Assembly: GCA_905221605.1 (NCBI GenBank)
Contig: CAJNDS010002321.1
Location: 48,501 to 112,500, forward strand
Reading direction: 5' to 3'
DNA: 64,000 nucleotides
From: Symbiodinium natans
Taxonomy: Eukaryota; Sar; Dinophyceae; Suessiales; Symbiodiniaceae
Shown: one piece after another, positions 23,651-35,500 of the stretch
How the letters are laid out: each line of letters starts with the position of its first letter
Position numbering within the stretch: position 1 is the first letter of the stretch
Notes under the pieces: model-generated
The model's input: only the letters and a program-made list of their open reading frames with translations
The model's database searches: none
What the model was told of the DNA's origin: nothing
Position numbers and translations under genes: made by a program

Positions 23651-24249
23651 CTCCAAATCTGAGCAAGAATTACACTGTTCATTGCGTACATTGCTATGTT
23701 CTTGTAGTCATGCTCCCCCCAAACCACAAAAACCCTTATAGTTTTTCCACCCAAGAGCACTCTTTTGGGAGCTACTCTAACCTTCTTGGGGCAAGTGTGA
23801 GAGCACGGCAAGCCAGCCTCAGCCATGGCCCATCATGGCCACGCATGGCGCAAGGACCGGGGCTGTGGGGGTTTGCACAAGAATCATGGCTGGGAGGGTT
23901 ACTATGGCTAAGGACCCCTGCACAGCGGGATTGATAGTTCCCTACCTACATGGGGCTCAGAATGGCTTAGAGTGGCATTGGGGACTTCTGGGTTTGTCCG
24001 GGATCGATGTTGAGGGGCGGCGGCGGCACTTGCGTGGGGCATGGCATATATAGACAGCCAGGAACCTCAACAAAGCAGTCACCCCAGAAGTGGTACGGAG
24101 CTAAGGCCATGCACTGAGGGAGATGACGTCTGCGCGGATTTGGAGATGCCCCATCCTCACGATTTTGCAGGGTGCTTGGGAGGTGTGCAGAAAACCCTGG
24201 TGGACCATTCAGTAGTCCTAGCTCCGCATGAGTGCCTGCACAAAACCAT

Positions 24250-24255
24250 ACGTAC

Positions 24256-24289
<34 letters not shown>

Positions 24290-24440
24290 ATATATATATA
24301 TGTGTGTGTATCCTTATATCTCACTCACATATGTATTGTATTTACAGGCAAGGTGTGTATATATCTATATGTGTGTGGAAGTGTGTAAGGGACACATATA
24401 TATATATATATATATACACATACATACATATACAGCAGTA
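24250..24440. repeat. TA/TATG microsatellite region
   Basis: Alternating TA runs with GTATG and TGTG interruptions. Frames read as Ile-Tyr repeats. Confidence 0.9.
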
Positions 24441-25446
24441 CAATAAACTAAATATATACGTATGTATTTGTGCATTTATGTACATTTTGACATTGAACAA
24501 ATTGTTTAATGTGTTTAAATGTGTTTACGTGTCTTCTTCAGCATTGACTCTGGAACGCCAAGTTTCTCACAAATCATCCAAGCCCCGGATTTGGCTTTGT
24601 CGGAGCTCTATTCATCCATTGTTCTCTGCAAGGAAACGTTGGAGACTTCATGGCGAACATCTCGTGAACGAAACCCCAATCTCAGAAGATCAGGATCGCA
24701 TGAGCCGGGAGTAGCGACAACCGAGCCCCGAGCGCCAAGAGCAGACTCAGCGTTGTGGCCCAACCTAGCCACAAGCGCCCCCAACCTTCGGGACCTTGGG
24801 GGCTTCAACGAACCAAAACGCTTGAATCATCGTCCGAAAGACTTCAATTTGGGGATTATTGTCCTTCAGGATTTTAGGCATATGAACCCCGAATGCCTGT
24901 CCAGTTCTGGGGACCTGAGCCGACATGCAGGGAGCCCAACAACCCCTATTGAGGGAATAAGGCATCTTGCTTCATTTAGAACCATGACAAATTCGCGACC
25001 CCACCAGTTCCGTGAACCCTCATGCCAATACTCAAACCGCGCACGCACCCGCACTCACCCACAGCCACACAGCCACACACCCACGCAGCCATCCAAAAAT
25101 CGACAAGCTCCTAACATCTGGATTTTCGTGGAATCCTGTTGGGGTTTGGGGTGTGAGAATTCGTAGGGCCCCACTGTTGAGGTGCAGTGCCTCTCTCGCT
25201 CCGTCCCGCGCCAAGCGCTGCGTTGAACCCAATGGTCTCTGCCTCGCAGAATTACTTACTAATTACTGATTATTTTTAATTCTTAATTGTTATTTATAAA
25301 TTACTGGTTATTCATTATTAATAATTAATTATTGCTTGGCATTCAGGGCGTTCAGGCCAAACTTTACCGTTCGTGGGGAGCTCTCCTTGCCAGTTTGCTG
25401 CTGCTGTTCTCCCTCTTCCTGACTTGCCAATACGAGTTAGTAGTAC

Positions 25447-25517
25447 CCCCCACCATCACCACCATCACCACCATCACCACCATCACCACCATCACCACCA
25501 TCACCACCATCACCACC
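25447..25517. repeat. CACCAT repeat
   Basis: Eleven CACCAT units, read as poly-His or Thr-Ile in the spurious ORFs here. Confidence 0.95.
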
Positions 25518-25570
25518 TCATTGGCAGGGACCGCCCAGAGCTTCTCTGGGGTTCCTCAAGCCTTGAAGCA

Positions 25571-25632
25571 AAACCCTAAACCCTAAACCCTAAACCCTAA
25601 ACCCTAAACCCCCAACCCTAAACCCTAAACCC
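25571..25632. repeat. Telomere-like CCCTAAA array
   Basis: Eight to nine CCCTAAA copies with one CCCCCAA variant. Confidence 0.95.
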
Positions 25633-26009
25633 GTTTGCAACTGGGCTGGGGGACTAGCCAGTCTGAGGAGTGCACATGCATGCCAAGACGCGGAGCCCTA
25701 CACCCTATGCAAACCCTCAACAACCAAACCATACAAGCACAACCCGCACCTGCAGGAAACACCCTTGCATGGCCATGAGTACCTCCGAGGCCTCAGACTG
25801 TGAAGGCATTCAGTGAGGCGACTTTCGGAATGGCTGGGGTGTGGTGAACTTAGTTGCTGGGTTCATGAGCCCCAACCAAAAGTGTACACTTTCATTTCTA
25901 GAGGGGATTCTAGTATCACAAAAAATGTAAAGTGTGCTCACTCAGCTAAAAAAAGTGAGCAGTGTATGCCCACAGAGCCCAGTCCTTCTCAAGTCATGAA
26001 GAGGCCTTA

Positions 26010-26023
26010 CTACTACTACTATG

Positions 26024-26068
<45 letters not shown>

Positions 26069-26085
26069 AACTACTACAACTACAA
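26010..26085. repeat. TAC/CTA trinucleotide array
   Basis: About twenty TAC units with a TATGTAC break and TACAAC variants at the right end. Confidence 0.95.
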
Positions 26086-26639
26086 GAATGACTCGAAAGT
26101 TCTCGTGGCTTTGTGGGCTCGGCGTAGCCCATCGGTCATTGGACCCCATGCGGGCAGTTTTTCTTTCAGGGTTTAGGGTTTAGGGTTTAAGGTTTCCATA
26201 TACAGAGCCTTACCCTAACTGAGGGAACTGGCCATCTCTTAGAAGTGCGTCCTTTGCCCTCCACGTCCAATGCAACGGGAAGTGGGCATGTCCGGGCCCA
26301 TAAGTGCCTCAAGCCTACCTCGACCCCAAACCCTAAGGGTAGTTTCATCGTCCCTTACCCTTCTTGGGGGTCCCCATTCTAAGGGCCCATAGTAAGAGAC
26401 CATGTGCCCTAAGACAGGTTTTAGGGCTTAGGGCTTAGGCGGTTGGGGCTCCCTCCCCCTGCCCCTCGCAAGCTCAAGTCTGTCAGGAGCGCAGCAGCCG
26501 AGCCCTGAATTGCTGAATTGCTGGCGCTCGAAAGCCCAAACCCATAAACCGCAAACAAAGCAAAACTGGAACCCAACCCCCAAAGTCCCACCCTAAACCC
26601 TGGCCTCAGGCTTGCGTGGTCCCTAAACCCTATCATGTA

Positions 26640-26935
26640 AACCCTAAACCCAAAATCCCATGTACCCTATAAACCCCAAAATCCAATATACCCTATAAAC
26701 CCTATAAACCAAAATATCCCGATAAGCCCTATAACTTATGGATCCCCTATAAACCCTATAAACCAACATATCCCGATATAGCCTATTAGAACCCCTATAA
26801 ACCCGAAATCCAACATACCCTATAAATCCTAGAAATCCTATAAGGCCCAAAATCCCAATACCCTATAAACCCTATAAACCCCCATAAATCCCATGGACTC
26901 TATAAACCCTATACACCCCCATTCAACCCTCCAAA
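26640..26935. repeat. Degenerate CCCTATAAA repeat
   Basis: Irregular units of ACCCTATAAACC and AAAATCCCATATA. It merges into the array at 26961-27055 and is probably derived from telomere-like heptamers. Confidence 0.8.
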
Positions 26936-26960
26936 CCCTACAAGCCCCAAAAACCCTCCC

Positions 26961-27055
26961 ACCCTAAACCCTAAACCCTAAACCCTAAACCCTAAACCCT
27001 AAACCCTAAACCCTAAACCCTAAACCCTAAACCCTAAACCCTAAACCCTAAACCC
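26961..27055. repeat. Telomere-like CCCTAAA array
   Basis: Thirteen perfect copies. Confidence 0.97.
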
Positions 27056-27153
27056 TCGCATAATACAAAGACTCCAGGCACCGGGCGCCATTCCACAGCC
27101 CGGCCCGGTCATGGGAGCTGACCAAGGCGTTGAAGGTGAAAGCGTCGGGCCTC

Positions 27154-27500
27154 AAGGGTTTTAGGGTTTAGGGTTTTAGGGTTTTAGGGTTTTAGGGTTT
27201 TAGGGTTTTAAGGGTTTAGCGTTTAGGGTTTAGGGTTTAGGGTTTAGGGTTTAGGGTGTAGGGTGTAGGGTGTAGGGTGTCTACAGGGTTTTATCGGGTC
27301 TACGGGGTTTAGAGGGCCCAGAGGGCTTATGGGGTTCATCGGGGTTCATAGGGTTTATCGGGTCTATGGAGTTTAGAGGGCCTTCAGGGCTTACAGGGTT
27401 TAGAGGGTCTATGGGGTTTAGAGGCGAGGGCTTATGGGGTTCAGAGGGTTCATAGGGCTGAAAGGGTTTACAGGGTTCACAATGTTCATAGGGTTCACAG
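27154..27500. repeat. Telomere-like array passing into degenerate GGGTTTA repeats
   Basis: TTTTAGGG and TTTAGGG units to about 27255, then GTGTAGGG, then irregular GGGTTCATAG and GGGTCTATGG units. It faces opposite to the array at 26961-27055, about 100 bases away. The Pro/Glu-rich minus ORF across it is an artefact. Confidence 0.85.
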
Positions 27501-28427
27501 GCTTCCCCCGCAAGAAAACCCAATGCCCCAGAGTTAATGCCCCAAGCTTGCAGCTCTGAAGCCACAGACAAAGTCCATTGCCCTCAGAACCTTTTTCCTA
27601 GAAGGGCAAACGCCAACGCCAGTGCTGACACTTTCCTGTAGAACTCCTCGCTATCAAAGCCTCACTTCATTGGCCACACTGGTACTAGGGCCCTGAGGCT
27701 CCAGCGTGCCGCCAGCTGCACGCAGGGCGCCAAGAATGCCTCAAAGTGCTATTTGTTTCCGGGGTCCTGTTTATTCGGGGCAGGCTGCGCCCAACGGGTG
27801 CTTTGACATGTTCCGCAGTGTTCTGCAAGTACTGCCGGGATCACAGGTCGAAGGACATCTCCGCAAGCAATGCTCTCGAGTCATGCCTGTTTCCGCTCCG
27901 CAAGCAAGTCAGGTATGGAACGCGAATAGGTCTCAACGTCCACGCAGAAGGCGTGGGTATGAAAATTCCTCTGCACGAACTGAGGCTATGAACATCTTTA
28001 TGACTGCCCGCTTGCAGCTGGGCAGTATAGTGCAAATAGATCAGGCGCATGCCTGTTGTCGACGCGGGAAATTCACACAAGCACCTGTGTGAGGCCATCA
28101 AAAGGGGTCTCTCATGGTGGATCGAGCCTATACCGCGTGGAAGTACGACTTCCAACGCATGAAGCACTTGGCAGACTTAGCTGTGGACAGCCTTAAACCC
28201 TAAACCCTAAACCCTACACCCTAAACCCTAAACCCACAGCATTCTGCATCCTCAGCCTCGTGGTGTCGATGGGTACTTCCCAAGTCTGTCTGGCACCCAT
28301 GGTTCTTTACCGCTATTGCCATCATCTCATGGCAGATTCCCCAGGCCCACTAGCTGTGGCTGCGCTCTACGAGTGGAAATGGGCTTTACCTAAACCCTTT
28401 TGAACCCGGACTCTCTGTTCTTATACC

Positions 28428-28486
28428 CCTAAACCCTAAACCCTAAACCCTAAACCCTAAACCCTAAACCCTAAACCCTAAACCCC
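28428..28486. repeat. Telomere-like CCCTAAA array
   Basis: Eight perfect copies. Confidence 0.95.
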
Positions 28487-28663
28487 TCTTGTCACAGGCG
28501 GTGGCCAGACATGCTGCACACTCTTGTGGTGCCCCTATTACGTGGCCGTCTGACAGCCCAGGGATGGCTATCCCGAGCCGTAGGTCAGGTTCCCATCCTC
28601 AGCACCATCTCAGGGTCTACCAAAGTATGGCGATTATGATCCGTTGATTGCTTGCTTGTCTTC

Positions 28664-28735
28664 TACATTTATATATATATACAAATCTAATGATGATAAT
28701 AATAATGATAAATATATATATATATATATATATAA
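28664..28735. repeat. AT microsatellite
   Basis: Two AT runs separated by an AATGATG segment, directly left of family B element 28748-28843. Confidence 0.9.
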
Positions 28736-28747
28736 TATGATATGATA

Positions 28748-28843
28748 TTGGGACCCCTTATACTAACAGTCCTTCATAGGGATTATAATAGGGAGTACTC
28801 TAATCCCTATTGAGGACTGTTCGTATACAGGGGGAACATCCCG
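28748..28843. mobile_element. Family B element
   Basis: TTGGGACCCCTTATACTAAC at the left, then CAGTCCTTCATAGGGATT. The inverted AATCCCTATTGAGGACTG and GGGGGAACATCCCG are at the right. 96 bp, non-coding. Confidence 0.85.
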
Positions 28844-29422
28844 AAAAAATAGAGAGAGAGAGAGAGAGGGATCGATATATCCATAATATCCAGACTTGCT
28901 TATCGTATATCAGTAAAACTATTATTAACTGGCCAAAAGTTGAAACGACACGGCAATAGAATTAAAGGAGGATAACCCTTCGAAGACCTCTGATACATGT
29001 TCATAAGAGATCCGCCAAATTAAGCCCAAGAAACAACACGAAAAAAAGAAAGTCCCCGGGGCCCAATAGATAGGAGTCGACAAAAGCCGAGGTGTGCATA
29101 CATAAACACACGCATGCGACCACGGCACCCGATCGGCGTCGATCTTCACCTCGGCTGTCATTCCCTACGTTCGTGCCACAATCGGTCGCTTACAGAATCT
29201 TAGACTATCTAGATGTAACATAACAGGACGACCCGATACCACCAGGCAATCCACCTCAAGGTGCGCCTTCACGGCTTTGGACAGTGAATGATTTTGATGG
29301 ACATCTGGCAAGGCCACCCTCGAAGTACGATGCAACTAGTGCAAGCTTCTAAGCTTGCAACTTTCGGAATTTGGAAGCTTTGCAGCTGCAAAGATGATCA
29401 CAAGAGATTCAGAGCCAACAGG

Positions 29423-29581
29423 TCATTTTGTGTGCATAGAAGTAGCAGCGTGGGCTCTTCGAATGTCTTGAGAGATTACTTGCAGGCTTGGGCGCTCTAA
29501 GGGCCGGATACTTAAGTTTGCAGCAGACTTTGTCTGCCCGTAACGTTCCCTAAAGCTCTGCGCTTGCTCAATAAAGATTTC
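29423..29581 (-). CDS. clpB: clpB exon 41, tentative C-terminus
   Basis: Acceptor GGTCAG in phase 0. Reads [15 protein letters not shown], which would follow GDT of exon 40, and stays open for 52 codons to a TGA. ClpB proteins usually end within about 15 residues of this point, so the tail is longer than normal or the true end lies in another small exon. Confidence 0.4.
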   Translation of the reverse strand, partial: EIFIEQAQSFRERYGQTKSAANLSIRPLERPSLQVISQDIRRAHAATSMHTK

Positions 29582-32500
29582 CTGACCAAAGGTACCCCAG
29601 CCGCGATGGAAAAACCAAAGCATGAGGAAACACAGACAGCTTGCGCAAAGCTGCCATGACCTTCCTATCAAACATCACATCACAGGGGCCGTGTCTCCGT
29701 CCTGGAACTCGCCCCGGAGACCTCGCTGCGCGAGGGGCGTCTCAACGTTGGCGACGATGGAACGCTTGATAGGCCTCTGGATTGCTCTCCGAACACTCAA
29801 CCCTACTTGGAGGCTCATGGGCACCTAGAATTAGGGTTGTAAATGGGGGATAATGGGGGTACCTATGGATAGTTAGCTCTCAGACACTAGCAGCTGGAGC
29901 ACAGGGGAGGCGCTTGGGTCTGGTTTTCCTCTTTGCGTTGCATTGCGTCCAGGGTCGACAACGAAAGTGTGAGACTGCCTGGCGAAGTCTCTTTGAGCTA
30001 CCAGGACATGGTCTACCTACCTGCCAGAGATGGCGGCAGCCAACCTTGAAAGTGTAGTCCTGAGCACGCCAAGCTGTTCAACGCGCTGGTGGCGCCTCAG
30101 AGGCTCAGGCTGGGGAGGCTGGTGAGTTTGGCCGCGAGCACTCTTCCAACAGCGCGAGCAGGTCCCGCGTTTTGGCAAGATCCACGTTGGAGGCGTCGGC
30201 AAGGCTGACGGGCTGGGCCAACCATTCTTCGTGGCGCTCGGCCGCCTGGGCTTGCAAATGTTGGAGTTCTGAATCTTCTCGCAGAGATTCAGATGCGAAC
30301 TTGAGAACGTCGCCGCCCGGCGCGGCATGCTCCACGGCTATGCTAACAATCTCACGATCACCGCGCAGGTCCTCTGAAGCAAACTCCAGAGCATCACCAT
30401 CTCCTTCAACAGCCACCCTGACAAGTTGACGATCAGCCCTCAGCTTGTGCGAGGCCTGCTTGAGCAGCAGCGGCATCTTCTTGACAAGAACAAGCATGAC
30501 TTCCCGGTCACCCGCAAACTCTTCGCGAGGAAACCAGTCAGAGAAGTCCTTTCCGAGCGCATCGGAGTGGCGAGTGCAACGTTTGCTCTGAACTGCTGCC
30601 AGAACTAAGTCCTTGTTGTCTCGTAAATGCGGCGTGGCATAACGCAATGCCATTGGCTGCAGCTGCACCGCACTCAGCATGATGTCGAAGTCTCCGGTGA
30701 TTGCGCGGGAAACATGGTCGAAGATATCCTCAACGGACCACGGGTACGTCAAGTGCTTCTGGATCATTGCCGTTGCGAAAGCTTTGTCGTTGCGCAGTCG
30801 CTCAGAAGCATATCTGAAGTTGCGACAGTTGCGCATCAGGAGGAACTCCACCACATCCTTGTCATCCTTTACGGCGTCTGTCGCATACTTCAGGGGAACG
30901 CCATGTTCACCCACGGCCACTTTGCAAAGCTCCGGGTCACCCCGCAGGGCTTCCGAAAGCTCGGGAAACAGAGCACTCCGACCTGGCTGTGACAGGAAGG
31001 TCATGGCATCCTTCCGCACCAGGGGGGTGACCTTCTTGCAGCTGGTGAGTCGCGCGAGCGTCAGGACCTCGTTCGACCCATCTCCGCCGCCCATACACCA
31101 CTCCAAGAACTCCTCGTACTGCACGTGGCCATCGGTATTTCGATCGATGACCTTCATCAGCCCCTCAACGGCCGCGTTGGTCCACCTCTTCTGGTCCAGG
31201 CGCCGGAGCAGCTTCATGAAGACTTCCCGACTTAGGTATCCCGTCTGCTCCACATCCGCCTTTCGGAAGATGGCCTTGACCAGCGTCGCATCAGCTGCGT
31301 TCAGAGAAGCATGGCTTGGCATCGTCCCGGGCATAGATCAAAAAGGAATGTCAAGAGTCGGTTAGGGCCATGTGCTGAGCGCGCTATGATTCTGTACGGA
31401 AACTGGGGCAGGGTGCTACTTTACCCAAAGTTTTCACATGCCCATACGCATGCAATGCAATCTGTATTGATCCACCAGCGCGACGAGTCTGGTGTCAGCT
31501 TGCAACGTGCTCCTGCAATGCCCTCCCCCCCCCCCAGTGCAAGATAAATTGCCCATCTGAGTCGATCTGCTGACAAATCCCTACAAACCAAGCCGACCGT
31601 CGGCTCAACAATGTTCAACCGATATCACGACCTGGAAGGTGCCCCGATGCCCAACGTGAGCCAGCCTCGCGCCGAAAGTGGGGTCGTAGCCGCGCTGCGC
31701 TATGACGTCTAAGGCCTTGGATTGTTTTTTTCCAGCCAAGGGTTGCGGGCTCAGGGTTACCAGTGGTTCAGAACAAGTCTGCAACGGAAGTAGTAATTGT
31801 GACAATCGCAGTAGCTATAGCAATGAAGAGAAATTGTAGCAATATTCAGCACAACGTATGGAACGTGTGGCAGCTGGCAGCTCATGCTCCTTCTGGCTGC
31901 GCTGAATCCTGTTGCTATAACCCTACTCCAATGTCCGCTTGAATGTTTGAATGGCTGCTTGTTGATTTGATCAGTGTGACACTTGCCTACTGCAAGGTGC
32001 TCGTGACCGTCCATTAAGAGAGATGCGCCATGCCAGGATCAGTTGATGCCGTCCTTGAAGCGTGGATGGCACAAGTACGCTCGCTACCGGGGGCTCTGGG
32101 CACGGACAAGATCGTTGACAAGCAGCAGCATCGGAAACGTCGATGTGGATATTCCTAGCAAGTGCGCCAGAGCTAACTTGAAGGCACTGGCAAACAATCA
32201 GACTGGACTTAAGAAGTTCTAAAATGAATCCGCGAATTCAGTAGATTGAAAGCAGCATCTCTTAATTACTGCCTGCGCGCCCGTCCTGTCTTCCAGTCTC
32301 TTCTGCACTCTGTCCAGCTGCAGCTTGGCGATTTCACGCAAGTCTTTCTTGTTCAGAGGCCGGAAGATGATGGTCTCGTCAATCCTGAGATCTTGTCCCC
32401 CATAAGCACATGCACAAGCTGCTCTTCGCGCAAGTCGTTACGCCGCTCCCATCACCTACAGAGTCATTGAGAACTCAAATCTGACAAGCCCTCGTCCTTA

Positions 32501-35500
32501 AACCCTAAGAAACCTACATTCTTTAGGGCTCCTTTTCAGTCCTTAGAGAGGGCAGGGTTTTTTGGGGTTAAGTATTAAGGTTTTCCCAAACCCTAAACCC
32601 TAAACCCTAAACCCTACTGTGCATCATGGGGGGCTCCTGTCGACTCAGACTCACTTGCCAAGCATCCGGTTCAGGAACTCGGGTCGAAAGACGTCAGCCA
32701 TCGCGGCCCGGACTGCCTCCGTCACCTGCGTCTCGACATTAGGGTTTAGGGTTTTTAGGGTTTAGGGTTGGGCTTCACGGGCGCTCTCAAACAGCGTCCC
32801 TTTTCTTTGCAGCTTTCGGGCTGTTTCGGTGCTTCACCCTTATCCCCTACATCTTGCAAGCCTCCTGGAACTTTGCTTCCGCGTCGTCCAGCTCAACCTT
32901 GCACTCTGGGTCTTCAGCTGAAGAAAGTCGGTTCTGTATACTTGATAGCAGTCTGAGGGCCATACTTTAGTGGCCTTAAATGATTAGAATAGGGTTGTGC
33001 CTTTCTGTTCGGGGGCTCGGTCATTATGGTAGAATCATATAGGGACCATAAGGGAGTAAGATTAGTAATTATTCGGCCGCTTCCTCCCATGCCCGTGGTG
33101 CTCTGTGCATCAAAGCTGAGGTTCGGGCACCCAGCTCTGCGATCGCGTCGCTGCCGACGTTCGATGTCATGATAATGACCTCTGAGACCACATGGGCACA
33201 CGTTTTGAAGACTTTGATGCACCTTCGAAATGCATTGCTCGACGAAAACACCTGATCTCCAGAAACCATCGTCACGAGAACTAAGGTTGGTGGCTATCAG
33301 ACAGCCTGTTTCACTGCTGCAGACTCGGGGCTGTGTTCTTGAAATCCACTGTGCGCCCTTGCGAATCAGTACAGCGCCCATCATCCAAAATCTGGAGCAA
33401 AAGGTTGAATACCTGAGTGCTTACGCAAGCTGTGGGCGGGCGAGAGAGGGCCATAGGCTCAGGCAACTTTTGCATCTCAACCTTTTGCAATCTCAACCTG
33501 ATACCCTAACCCCTAAACCCTAAACCCTAAACCCTAAACGCTAAATGGGTCGGGACCCTGTGTGGGGCAAGATGCCACTATTAACACGTTGCCTCCGAGC
33601 AGCATCCGGGTGAGCTTTCCTCGGATTCTTGGCCCTGAAGCCCCAAGCAACTCCTCTTGTCCCATACTTGGAGGTTCACGGTACGTATTCACCCATTAGA
33701 GCCGCACTTATAACCCACTTGTAAGCCCTTTCAGTGCCCTAATATGGTTACAAGTACAGTTATAAGTACAGTTATAATTGGTTAATAAGTACCATGAACC
33801 TCCAAGTAGAGCAACCCACTTTCCCCCTTGCTGCTTGCTAGATGGACCTTTGGGACCCTGTGATACATACTCCTACGAAAGATGCCCATAAACCCATGAA
33901 CACGGGAATCTGTAAATAAAACGTATATATACACATCTATATATATATATACAAACGTATGTGTATGTATATATATATATATACACAAGGTACTTTGTCA
34001 TCCAGATAGCTCCATCTCGTCGAAGAGGAGAACGCAGTATGGCCGGCGCCTGACTGGCTCGGTGAGCTGCCCCCCCTCCTGGCAGGTAGAAGTCGGAATT
34101 TTGAGCAGCCGACATAAGGTTGCAACCAGAGCTATCCTACCTCCCACGCTGCTCTAAGTCTAGTTACCCATGAACCTCCGAGTCGGGATTCTTGCAATGC
34201 TCCAAGGGACTACTGCAGAGATGAAGGTCAAAGCTGCCTTTTGCCACCCGCCCAGCACTCGCGCGCAGGTTTAGGGCTCAGGGTTGTGGACGCACAAAGG
34301 GACCGATGCTCACCATCGGCTTCTGGCCCCATGAAAGTGTATCCAGGCTGACTCTTGTGTGCGTTTTGGGGTCAAGGGTGTTTTGGAATGGTAAAGCTGG
34401 TACTTGGAGGTTCATGGGGTACTTATAAGTAGAGTAAAAAGTAGCAGGGCAACTATGGTTGTAACCTCATCTCGGGTACTTAGAAACCTACCTACAAGTA
34501 CCCATGAACCTTCAAGTAGGGCACAGTGCCCGAGATGAAAGAGCTTTGCCAGCTGAGTTGTATGAACCGGTAACCTGTCTGAGGCTACATGCCCTGCGAG
34601 CGGAACTGAAAGCGGCCAGTGCTATGCTTTCGTAAAAAGCATCCGAAAGATTTCGAATCGAAAGCCTTGCACAGCTGCAGCAGGCTCCTCATAGCCGACG
34701 TAGCCCGGCGGGGCACCGGTCAGCCGCGACACCGCGAACTTCTCCATGTATTCGGACATGTCCTCTCGTCATCTTTCTGTTTGATTTGGAGTGGCGTGAA
34801 AGAGACGGGAGCAGAGGCTGAGCCAGGCACCACCCGTATCATAGACTCCTCTGAGTCAAACCTTGGCAGAGCGCAGAAACGTGTCCGTGGAGAATGGGCA
34901 AACTGTGACCATCTAGTCCCACGGCGCGCATTCCGCCGTGGTGTTCAAGGAACTTTCCGCAAGCAGGGATTGTGAAAGGAGAAGAGTTCGGTGTGGACAT
35001 TTGCAGTATGTCAGGTGTTGAATGTAGTCCACTGCTTCTTTAGCAGGCAGTGAATGCCGAAAACGGTGTTGCGTGGTATGTGGCACACCAAAACTATGTT
35101 GTGGGCTGGCCCCACGATACTAATTCAAACGAAGTGTGTATCGCACACTGCAAGTTGCACGCTAGGACTTCTTTGGGCTGACCTTACACTAACTATGATT
35201 GCTTGCAGCGCTGGGATTGACTTGGGAGCATAGCTCCAGAAAACAACAAGGTTGAGTAGAGACTCCAGTCTTGTTACCCTGGTAACTTTACCCTGTGAAG
35301 ATCGCTTTCGGATTTTGGGGGTTTGAGCTTGTACTCGTCAACCCTAAACCTACAGTCCTGTGGGTACGCAGTTGTGGGGTCTGGGGTGTTGGGGTATGCG
35401 CTGCGCTGAAGGTTCTCGCTGGTTGAAGGGTTTTCGTTTTGACGGAACCGCCTAAACCTTGCACCCTGAATCCTGAACTCTTAGAATGAGGGTCTCACTG

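Larger units (their letters stand above)
23660..29420. other. Gene-poor stretch between two genes
   Basis: Rich in microsatellites, telomere-like arrays and degenerate repeats. Unassigned frames include one around 24519-25166 (plus) and one around 27706-28092 (plus). Neither shows a recognisable domain or splice pattern. Promoters and 5' exons of the RING/ankyrin gene should lie near the left part, but none could be picked out. Confidence 0.5.

Noticed and set aside
27281-27571. Pro/Glu-rich 96-residue ORF
   Set aside because: Reading of degenerate GGGTTTA repeats.
30679-31365. Plus-strand 228-residue ORF opposite the DUF4116 gene
   Set aside because: Antisense shadow of a strongly supported EF-hand/DUF4116 frame.
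31605-31665. ClpB C-terminus by read-through of exon 39 (ending VISVEHC)
   Set aside because: The extension has no resemblance to the family end, while a clear C-terminal segment in the right phase is at 29690-29774.
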